Shown here: positions 12,291 to 19,429 of the stretch, piece by piece
How the letters are laid out: the number at the start of each line of letters is the position of its first letter
How positions within the stretch are numbered: position 1 is the first letter of the stretch
Source: Candidatus Pacearchaeota archaeon
GTDB taxonomy: Archaea; Nanobdellota; Nanobdellia; Pacearchaeales; GW2011-AR1
Assembly (NCBI GenBank): GCA_026395855.1
Contig: JAPLXX010000058.1
Span: 1 to 22,931, forward strand
DNA length: 22,931 nucleotides
Reading direction: 5' to 3'
Translations under genes and position numbers: made by a program
Notes under the pieces: model-generated
Database searches by the model: none
What the model was told of the DNA's origin: nothing
The model's input: only the letters and a program-made list of their open reading frames with translations

Positions 12291-14723
12291 TCACTTAATT
12301 GCATAAGGTCTTGCGATTATGCTACACTCATCAGGCATTGGTGAGTTTCCAAATTCATCTTTGCATTTTATGTAGAATGTTTTGTCAGAATCCCAGCTGG
12401 TCTGGTGCTTGTTGTTTTCCAGCGACTGCATTGAAATTCCGTCTTTGAAGTCATAATTGCATTCAAGAGAATTTGAATTGCTGTAAACGCAGGAAGCTTC
12501 TTCATTAGTTACTATCTTCAGATAATTTCCTTCATGGAAAGCTCTTACGACAATCGGAGCTTCTGAATCAGATTCAACCCTAAAACTGACAGTGTCTGTG
12601 TCTGAATTTCCACCCAAATCAGTGCATTGTATGTTGTAGATATAATCTCCTTCTGCAAGATATAAATCCTGTGAATGCTCGTGAGTTCCTGTATTCAGGA
12701 ACTCATTGAATTGATTGCTTGTTCCAGATCCATTATAAGAGCATAAGGAATCCCCCTCGTGGAATCCTGCAGAAGTTTTTGCTTCAAGTGTTACTTTTAT
12801 AACATCTGTAGAATCTTTTATTGTTCCGTTTGGTTTCACAGAATCTATAACCAGAGATCTTGTTCCTTTTAAGGTGAATTTGTAAGACTGTGAATTTACA
12901 TTTCTTCTGCTTTCATTTGTTATTCTTAGATGTGGCTGGTCTTTGCACCTGAAGTAAAAGTTATTATCAACGTTATCATTTAGTCCGGTAAGAGTTGTTG
13001 AGCATCTGTAAAGTCCCTGTGCATTAACCTGTGTTGCGCTTGTTGAACAGCTCATATTTGTTTCCATGCTGTTATAACTTTGATCTGTTTTGCTCCACTT
13101 ACATTCAGCAGGCTCGTTGACATAAACACTTAAATCAACAGAAGTTACATTAAACCTTATTGGCATTCCGTTAATGATGCTTGTTGTTATTATATTTGGC
13201 GCTGTATTATCCGGTCCTTTATTCACGCAGAAATTAAATACAAAGTTTCCGGTGTTTGCATTTCCGTTGGCATCCTGGCACCTTGCATATAAGCTTATTC
13301 TTCCGTTGTTTTCAATAGTTATATTGTCTGCTTCAAGTGCTTCTATATTTGGAAGGCTCATTGTCTGACTGTGATTATATCTGCTTGTTGAACTTGAATC
13401 AAAGAACCAGCGCATTTCAGAAAAGTTTTGTTTATTTGCACTGTCTAGTTTACATTTTGCCGCTTCGTTAAGCTTGACACCAAAACTTAAAGCAGTATAT
13501 GCCTCAACACACCCTGCATTATTGTTTGTCGGCACTATTTTTACACCTCTGTCAGGAGGAGAGATAGCTGTATCGGGAATATATTTATAGTCTGTTGTCA
13601 GAGCTTCTGTCCATGCCTGAATTTCAGGGGGATTTACATCATTTCTGTTTTTCCAGATGCATAATTCTTCTGTTGTTCCTGCATTTTCCAGTTCGCATGC
13701 CTGTCCAAGAGACTTGCATTTATATTCTGTGCATGGAAAATCTCCGGAATTGCATTTCTCGCAGTCTTTTCCTCCAAGCTGTGCATCCCATGGATAACAT
13801 GTAAAAGTGTAGCTATCATATCTTGTGGATTTAAATGTAGCAATGAAAAATAATATAGCAATACCTGCTCCCACAATCCATCCAACAGGACCAGAGATTG
13901 CTCCTACAATCTTTAATCTTTGAAGTATGGGTATACCAATTTTCACAGCAAGATACCCAATTGTTGCAGAACGGGCAGCTGCTTCGCCAAGTTCAGGAGA
14001 GAAACCAATTTGATTAGAAACAAACTTTATTCCCGCATAAATTACTGCAGCAGTAGCAGCTGTTTTCAGAATATAACCTCCTGTTTTCCAGGATAATAAT
14101 TTACCAGATGCTAATTGATTTACTGATGGAACATGAACAATTGGTGCAGCGACATTTTCAGGAACTGGATTGTTAATTCCAGTAACACGATTAATTCTCC
14201 TGTTTATTTGTTGTGCGATAGTTCCACCTGCTATTGAAGAAGGATTGATTAGTGAAGCAATACGTTGTTCTAAGGTTGGTTGATTAGGAGGTGCTCCTGT
14301 TGCTCCAACTCTTGCTGCTAGTGTAGAACAAGCAATTCTATAAGGGTTATTAGAACTCGCTGGTTTGAGAGTATATAAATTTGGTGAGCCTTGGCAAATT
14401 GCCGCTCTTTTCGTTGCTCCTAAATGAGTTCCACAAAACCAATTTAAATCTCGAACAGTACCATCAGCATAACTTGTAGGAGAACAGTGATCTTGAATAC
14501 ATTGAACACCATTACTTTTTATTTCCCACCAGGATTCGCCTGTTCCCAGAGCAGAAGAAGCAGAAAGTTCTATGCATTCACCAGTAGTGGGAACACTCGC
14601 GCTAACAACTCCAAACTCACTTCCAATAATATAAGCAAACGCAATCGTGCTGAGAACAATGCTGATTATCTGGCTCACTGCCAGAGTTTTCCGCTTTCTA
14701 TTTTTTCTCAAAATATTTTTCAT
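12291..14723 (-). CDS. Large exported protein with internal membrane helices and Cys-containing Ig-like domains
   Basis: The 810-aa product has a basic N-terminus and signal anchor (about 15-42), then a Cys-containing stretch (CIELSASS, VQCIQDHC, WFCGTH). Residues about 210-300 hold two to three hydrophobic helices (ILKTAATAAVIYAGIKF, then GPVGWIVGAGIAILFFIATF). A cysteine cluster follows (FTCYPWD, CEKCNSGDFPCTEYKCKSLG), and the rest (about 400-805) is a row of three to four Ig-like repeats, each with a short C-x-W/Y strand such as NEPAECKWSKTDQSY, GDSLCSYNGSG, EASCVYSNSNS. Pattern and size match large envelope proteins of DPANN archaea that I recall only as hypothetical. It is the third gene after a pilin-like and a Cys-rich protein, 5 bp behind the latter, so a role as a tip, anchor or stalk in the same structure is inferred. 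Confidence 0.8.
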   Translation of the reverse strand: MKNILRKNRKRKTLAVSQIISIVLSTIAFAYIIGSEFGVVSASVPTTGECIELSASSALGTGESWWEIKSNGVQCIQDHCSPTSYADGTVRDLNWFCGTHLGATKRAAICQGSPNLYTLKPASSNNPYRIACSTLAARVGATGAPPNQPTLEQRIASLINPSSIAGGTIAQQINRRINRVTGINNPVPENVAAPIVHVPSVNQLASGKLLSWKTGGYILKTAATAAVIYAGIKFVSNQIGFSPELGEAAARSATIGYLAVKIGIPILQRLKIVGAISGPVGWIVGAGIAILFFIATFKSTRYDSYTFTCYPWDAQLGGKDCEKCNSGDFPCTEYKCKSLGQACELENAGTTEELCIWKNRNDVNPPEIQAWTEALTTDYKYIPDTAISPPDRGVKIVPTNNNAGCVEAYTALSFGVKLNEAAKCKLDSANKQNFSEMRWFFDSSSTSRYNHSQTMSLPNIEALEADNITIENNGRISLYARCQDANGNANTGNFVFNFCVNKGPDNTAPNIITTSIINGMPIRFNVTSVDLSVYVNEPAECKWSKTDQSYNSMETNMSCSTSATQVNAQGLYRCSTTLTGLNDNVDNNFYFRCKDQPHLRITNESRRNVNSQSYKFTLKGTRSLVIDSVKPNGTIKDSTDVIKVTLEAKTSAGFHEGDSLCSYNGSGTSNQFNEFLNTGTHEHSQDLYLAEGDYIYNIQCTDLGGNSDTDTVSFRVESDSEAPIVVRAFHEGNYLKIVTNEEASCVYSNSNSLECNYDFKDGISMQSLENNKHQTSWDSDKTFYIKCKDEFGNSPMPDECSIIARPYAIK

Positions 14724-14728
14724 TTTAA

Positions 14729-16330
14729 TTATATTCTTTTGTCTATATCAACAGCATCTTTGCTTTGGTAGCCTATTTTTCCGGCATAGTTTGTTTTTTT
14801 TCCGCAGTCTCCAAGGGCAATGCACATTTTATTTCTGTTATCTATCCATCCAGACACCTGTGCAAGCGCAGCTGTTGTTCCTTTTGCAGATTTTACACCT
14901 TCTTTCAATCCAATGCACTCGCAGTTTTCCTTGCATTTCCAGTCCCCTAAAAGTGCTTTTTCAAATTTGACGATGCAGTTCTGGCTTGCAACCGCGCATA
15001 ATGTCTCTGCTTCACTTTCATTATTCCAGAAATCAAATCCGGGAGCATATTTTGGAATACAAGAAGCACTCTTTCCTCCCCCGCCCTGAACAAGATTTCC
15101 TTCTTCATCAAGTGTGAGCATTTTTCCCTCTTCGTCGTTTAAGATGCTCTGACCCTCAAGCCAGGTGCAGTCTCTTTTGTCTGTATTTTCGCAGTCTTCT
15201 TTATTCTCCTGCAAAACGCAATCCCTCCATAAATTAGCCCTGCATTGAGCTGTTTTGAAATCTCCCTCATCTGTTTCAATTGCGTCCTGAATACAGATTG
15301 TCTGTCTGAAAGAATCGCATTGTTCAACAGTGACTTCCCCGTTATAACACGCAAGTCTGTAACTTTCACTTCCCGGAAGACTTTTATTTATGCTGCCGGA
15401 ATCTGTAGCACACCAGGTTTCTCCGTGCCTGTAAGTTGTTCCTTTATATTTGCAGTTTAGGTCAGCGCAGACAAAATTTCCGTTGTTTGGTTGAACAGGT
15501 GTTTGAATGTTTCCTCTTTTATACTCCTTGCAGGTGCTCCCTGAAAGATAATCGCAATTTCCGCAGGAAGCAGAATTAACATTTCCCGAATCAGGGCTGC
15601 AACTTTCTGCTTTTGTTTTGATTGTAGTCCAATATTCTGTATCATCTTTCTTTGACGCATCATAAATATTTGCAAGATTTCCGCAGGTATCTAAAAAATA
15701 AACCTCGTCTTTGTCTTCAATACAGGTTGTTTTTGGTTTTGACGGAATACCGCAGTTTGTTGCCAGAGATTCTGCAGAGCATAACAATCCTGCATGAAAT
15801 TCAATAGTCATATTTCCCTCAGAAGTTGTTTCAACCTGCTGGCAATCTGCTCTTGTTAAAAGTCTGCAATTTCTATTTTTTAATCCGTCGTCAAGAACAC
15901 ATGCTCCTTTTTCCCGGGGGTTAGCGCTTGCAATGCAGACTTCTTCGCTTTGAATATCTGCCCTGAAATTTGTTTCAAGTCCATAAAGTCCTGAAAGGCT
16001 TTTACATCTTGTTTGTGTAACAAATGCTGCCTGATCTCCGAGTATACAGCAACCTAACTGGCATTGGGAAATATCTTCTGGTTTTCCCTCGACCCAGACA
16101 CCTGAATTATCCTGGCAAACTTTTTGAGGAGTATTTTCCAGGCATGTTCCTTCCTGGCTGTTAATGCAAGTTCCCAATCTACAATAACTTGTTGCTGCGC
16201 ATGAAGTCGGCGCTGTTCTGAAAGGCGAACTAGCACACGATGCAGGAGTAAATAAAATTCCCAATGCGAGAATAATAAATATCCAAAACACCAAACCTCT
16301 TTTTATTTCAAAATTTTTATCCATTCTCAT
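14729..16330 (-). CDS. Cysteine-rich exported protein of the pilin-like cluster
   Basis: The 533-aa product has a signal sequence (about 10-33, GLVFWIFIILALGILFTPAS) and about 40 cysteines spread over the whole mature chain, with doublets and short spacings such as LGTCINSQEGTCLE, QCQLGCCILGD, ASCGNCDYLSG and KENCECIGL. Such density means many disulfides in an oxidising outside location. The C-terminus contains MCIALGDCGKKTNYAGKIGY, a motif I recall from other DPANN hypothetical proteins next to pilin-like genes. There is no C-terminal membrane helix. The start at 16330 (a second ATG is two codons later) leaves 12 bp after the preceding pilin-like gene; the next gene begins 5 bp after its stop. 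Probable surface adhesin or filament cap; inferred only. Confidence 0.8.
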   Translation of the reverse strand: MRMDKNFEIKRGLVFWIFIILALGILFTPASCASSPFRTAPTSCAATSYCRLGTCINSQEGTCLENTPQKVCQDNSGVWVEGKPEDISQCQLGCCILGDQAAFVTQTRCKSLSGLYGLETNFRADIQSEEVCIASANPREKGACVLDDGLKNRNCRLLTRADCQQVETTSEGNMTIEFHAGLLCSAESLATNCGIPSKPKTTCIEDKDEVYFLDTCGNLANIYDASKKDDTEYWTTIKTKAESCSPDSGNVNSASCGNCDYLSGSTCKEYKRGNIQTPVQPNNGNFVCADLNCKYKGTTYRHGETWCATDSGSINKSLPGSESYRLACYNGEVTVEQCDSFRQTICIQDAIETDEGDFKTAQCRANLWRDCVLQENKEDCENTDKRDCTWLEGQSILNDEEGKMLTLDEEGNLVQGGGGKSASCIPKYAPGFDFWNNESEAETLCAVASQNCIVKFEKALLGDWKCKENCECIGLKEGVKSAKGTTAALAQVSGWIDNRNKMCIALGDCGKKTNYAGKIGYQSKDAVDIDKRI

Positions 16331-16342
16331 TTTACTATTTTT

Positions 16343-17119
16343 TTAACCTGCAACTCCTTCTGTTCCAAAGCCCGGAGGCCATGCAACACTTCTTGATGCA
16401 AACTGGAATTTCTTTTCAGTGTTCCTGTCTGTCAAAATATAAACTGTTGTTCCGTCCTGCTGAACTTTTTTTTCAACCTTCAAATCTTTGTAATAATCCA
16501 TATAAATGGTGGTTTCTGCATCTCCATATTTTGTTTCCCATTCAATAATGCTATTAGCTATGCTTACTAATTCATAAAGATTATTGTTCAGGACAACACT
16601 AAATGAATCATATCTTGCTGTTTCACCTTTTGAAACAGTCAGAACATAATTTTCAAACCTCGTTGATATCCTTTTTGGAAGCAATTCAAAAACAGTCTGT
16701 CCTTTGTCTAATTTTACAGTATAGCCCTCATTCTGGTAATTTTGTTCAAGACTGCTGAAGCACGCTGTAACATCTTCTGAAATATCTTTTTTTATTTCAG
16801 CTTCAATATGCTGTTTAAGCATAGGCTGCTGCACAACACAGGTTGCATAATATTCAGATGTATAGCATAAATATTCAATTTTGTCTCCTTCATACATAAA
16901 ATAAAATTCAGGGTCAATGCTTCCTCCCTGGTTTGATGCAAGCTCAACGCTTTTTTCTATTTCATTTTCAAGGCAGGATTGGATAAATCCGGAAGGATTT
17001 TTTACATCAAATCCTGTTCCTGTTTTAGCTTTAGGAACAAGAGTGTAAACCAAAACTGCAATTCCTACAATTAGAATTGCAATAATTATAAAAATCGTCA
17101 CCTGACCTCTTTTTTGCAT
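16343..17119 (-). CDS. Type IV pilin-like protein, KRG-Q type, first gene of the cluster
   Basis: The 258-aa product begins MQKRGQVTIFIIIAILIVGI, a short class III signal (cleavage expected between G5 and Q6) followed by a helix to about residue 28. The exported domain has SGFIQSCLENEIEKSVELAS (about 43-62), aromatic-rich FYFMYEGDKIEYLCY, TCVVQQPML and VTACFSSLEQNY, and a C-terminal FASRSVAWPPGFGTEG. The four cysteines may pair. The GQVTIFIIIxILIV start is one I have met in many DPANN genomes. A TATA box (17137-17149) centred 25 bp before the ATG marks a leaderless operon 17119-12291. It lies next to, but apart from, pcn. Confidence 0.8.
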   Translation of the reverse strand: MQKRGQVTIFIIIAILIVGIAVLVYTLVPKAKTGTGFDVKNPSGFIQSCLENEIEKSVELASNQGGSIDPEFYFMYEGDKIEYLCYTSEYYATCVVQQPMLKQHIEAEIKKDISEDVTACFSSLEQNYQNEGYTVKLDKGQTVFELLPKRISTRFENYVLTVSKGETARYDSFSVVLNNNLYELVSIANSIIEWETKYGDAETTIYMDYYKDLKVEKKVQQDGTTVYILTDRNTEKKFQFASRSVAWPPGFGTEGVAG

Positions 17120-17136
17120 TAGATATACAAGGAAAT

Positions 17137-17149
17137 TTTATTTATAAAT
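17137..17149 (-). promoter_or_regulatory. TATA box for the operon starting at 17119
   Basis: The minus strand reads ATTTATAAATAAA, centred about 25 bp before the ATG at 17119, close to the archaeal consensus. Confidence 0.65.
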
Positions 17150-17282
17150 CTTGTCAGAATTTTTGGTTTTTTATAAGAAGTCAAAATTTAACGTTAATAT
17201 AAAAGCACCTTTATTCGATTTTAATTATAAACTTTTAATCAGCTAAAAAATGGTTTTCTAGATAAAATTTAACATTGATAAT

Positions 17283-18008
17283 TCAGTCTTCTGTTTCCAC
17301 CCTTGGCGCCAAAAGAAATGAAATTTCAAGAAAATCATTTTTTATATCCATTCTCAAAGGATGGTCATCTGCAAACCTAAGAGTTGTTTTTTCAGAAAGT
17401 TTTGAAGCTTTTATGAATTTTTGCAGGTATTCAAGGCTGTATCTTGATTTGCAGTTTTCTGCAGAGATTTTTGCTTCATCTCCTGAAAATTCAGACACTG
17501 CGGAATTCAGTCCGCGCGCTTCTATGCTGAATTTGCCGTCTTTTACTACAAACGAACATGCGTCTGAAACAACAGCACAGTCTTCTATAGAATCTATAAA
17601 ATCAGAAGAATTCATCTCGACGACAGAGCTGAAATCCAAATTAGGTATTTCTTTTTCCTCGCCGTCTATTTCTATAAGGCTGAGATTGAATATTCTTTTT
17701 ATCTTGTCAGAAATCTGTATGTTTAGCATATTATCCTGTTTTTCAAATGTCAAAGCGCTTCCTGGTCCGCATCTTTTTAAAATCCTTTTCAGGTTGTCAA
17801 GATTAACTCCGAGAACCTCATTTCCTGTTTCAAACCTTGAAAAAGAAGTTTTAGGAAGAACAAATTTGACCATAGAAACATTTGCAGGATCCATAGCTGT
17901 TATATTAAGCCCTTTGTCATCAATTTTTATCCTTACTTCTGTCACAAGCTCTGAGATTACTTCTACAATCCTTGACAAAAGAAGCGGATTTTCAAGTTTG
18001 ACCAACAT
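17283..18008 (-). CDS. pcn: DNA polymerase sliding clamp (PCNA)
   Basis: The 241-aa product is a full-length archaeal PCNA. Recognisable parts are the first helix and strand with LVTEVRIKIDDKGLNITAMD (about 20-39), DPANVSMVKFVL, the interdomain region EKEIPNLDFSSVVEMNSSDF, and the C-terminal PLRMDIKNDFLEISFLLAPRVET, where LAPRxE is the typical ending. It forms a trimeric ring on DNA that tethers polymerase, Fen1, ligase and RFC through PIP motifs. The length matches the usual 240-250 aa. It is divergent from the primase gene across 110 bp, a replication neighbourhood. A TATATATA run lies directly in front of the ATG, too close to drive this start; the usable promoter is less clear, perhaps near 18042-18060. 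The long antisense frame over it is a shadow. Confidence 0.97.
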   Translation of the reverse strand: MLVKLENPLLLSRIVEVISELVTEVRIKIDDKGLNITAMDPANVSMVKFVLPKTSFSRFETGNEVLGVNLDNLKRILKRCGPGSALTFEKQDNMLNIQISDKIKRIFNLSLIEIDGEEKEIPNLDFSSVVEMNSSDFIDSIEDCAVVSDACSFVVKDGKFSIEARGLNSAVSEFSGDEAKISAENCKSRYSLEYLQKFIKASKLSEKTTLRFADDHPLRMDIKNDFLEISFLLAPRVETED

Positions 18009-18088
18009 TTTATATATAAAACCTTAATTCTGCCTTGTAAAAAGCAATATTCTACTTTTAAGTATTGTTATTATGAAGTATAGGGTAA

Positions 18089-18098
18089 TTATATAAAT
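18089..18098 (+). promoter_or_regulatory. TATA box for the primase gene
   Basis: TTATATAAAT is centred 25 bp before the ATG at 18119, predicting a leaderless transcript that runs into the gene at 19426. Confidence 0.65.
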
Positions 18099-18118
18099 CT
18101 TAGCTTATTTTTAAAAAA

Positions 18119-19429
18119 ATGGATTCTTCAGAAGCCCCCAGCATTAAAGAAGAGAGAATAAGAAAAATAACCCATCTTTATTATTCCAGAAAAGACATAC
18201 AAAAAGCGCTTTTTGAATTCTCGAAAAATCGCGAAATAGCTCCAAGCTATATGATGGAATCTTTCGGCAAGCGCCCTGACTCTTTTCAGTATCCAGGTGA
18301 TATCTTTGAGCTTGTGAAAAAAGGAGCAACTTCTTTTCATTGCTCAGAGGAATTATGGGAAGATCCTTTAAAGATTTCAACAGGAATGAATGAGAAGCAG
18401 CTTAATGAGCTGAGAATTGGCTGGGATTTCCTTATTGATATTGATTCGAAATATTTAGATTACAGCAAGATTATGGCAGAGCTGATAATAAAGGTTTTGA
18501 AATTTCATTCAATTAAAAATTTCGGAATAAAATTTTCAGGCAGCAAGGGATTTCATCTGATTATTCCCTGGAAAGCTTTTCCCAAAATAATTCATGACAA
18601 CAGCGCTTCTGATAAATTTCCGGAATGGCCAAGGATTCTTACAAAATATATAAGGGAGATGACAAAAAAAGAACTGATAGAAAAAATAACCCAGCTTACA
18701 AAACCGAATCAATATGTAAAGGATTTTCAGGCATCTAATGAGGTTGTTCCAGATTTAATCCTCGTTTCCCCCAGGCATTTGTTCAGGATGCCGTATTCTC
18801 TGCATGAAAAAACAGCATTGGCAAGCGCTGTTCTGAAGCCTGAGGAAATAAAAAACTTCCAGCCAAAAGACGCAGACCCTTTCAAAATTGAAATAAGAAA
18901 TTTTATGCCAGATGCAAAAGAAGGCGAGGCTTCGGAGCTTTTGAGGGAAGCTCTTGATTGGTATAAAACCCAGAATCCCGACGAAGTTGAAAAAACCGGA
19001 AGAGAATTCAAGCCTATAGTCCTTAAAGAAATATCTGAAAAAAACTTCCCTCCGAGCATAATCAAAATTCTTCAGGGAATAAAGGGCGACGGAAGAAAGC
19101 GCGCTGCTTTTATAATAATGAATTTTTTCCGCTCAGTAGGAATGGACAGAAAAGATGTTGAAAAGCTTCTTTATGATTGGAATAAAAAAAATGAGCTTCC
19201 TCTGAAAGAAGGTTATATCAAATCACAGTTGATTTCAAGCTACAGGGGAAAGCCGATTCCTCCCCCTAATTATGACAAGGATTATTACAAAGGCATAGGA
19301 ATTGTTCCGACAGAAGAGGAATTAAGATACAAAAATCCTACAAGCTATATGATTAGAAAGACTTTGCGTGAAGATTACAGAGATGAAAAAAAGAAGTCAA
19401 CTAAAGATAATTTTAAAAATAAAGTATGA
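18119..19429 (+). CDS. priS: DNA primase catalytic subunit fused to a cysteine-free PriL C-terminal-like domain
   Basis: The 436-aa product carries the archaeo-eukaryotic primase core: FLIDIDSK (Asp107 and Asp109, metal ligands), FSGSKGFHLIIPW (Ser142, His146, nucleotide binding) and DLILVSPRHLFRMPYSLHEKT (Asp212 third metal ligand, Arg219, His220, Arg223). It makes RNA primers for replication. Ordinary PriS is about 330-360 aa; here about 90-130 residues are added. Residues about 306-396 (FPPSIIKILQGIKG, KRAAFIIMNFFRSVGM, LLYDWNKKNELPLKEGYIKS, PPPNYDKDYYKGIG) follow the order of the PriL C-terminal domain, but all its Fe-S cysteines are missing (FPPS for FPPC). The only cysteine in the chain is Cys75, so the usual PriS zinc knuckle is also absent. 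Nanoarchaeum equitans is known to have a one-chain primase with both parts. The stop overlaps the next start by ATGA. Confidence 0.93.
   Translation: MDSSEAPSIKEERIRKITHLYYSRKDIQKALFEFSKNREIAPSYMMESFGKRPDSFQYPGDIFELVKKGATSFHCSEELWEDPLKISTGMNEKQLNELRIGWDFLIDIDSKYLDYSKIMAELIIKVLKFHSIKNFGIKFSGSKGFHLIIPWKAFPKIIHDNSASDKFPEWPRILTKYIREMTKKELIEKITQLTKPNQYVKDFQASNEVVPDLILVSPRHLFRMPYSLHEKTALASAVLKPEEIKNFQPKDADPFKIEIRNFMPDAKEGEASELLREALDWYKTQNPDEVEKTGREFKPIVLKEISEKNFPPSIIKILQGIKGDGRKRAAFIIMNFFRSVGMDRKDVEKLLYDWNKKNELPLKEGYIKSQLISSYRGKPIPPPNYDKDYYKGIGIVPTEEELRYKNPTSYMIRKTLREDYRDEKKKSTKDNFKNKV

Noticed and set aside
17275..18027. A 250-codon open frame on the plus strand
   Set aside because: It lies wholly antisense to pcn, whose family match is certain. 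The frame is Ser/Leu-rich in the way expected from reverse reading of an AT-rich gene, and has no recognisable domain.
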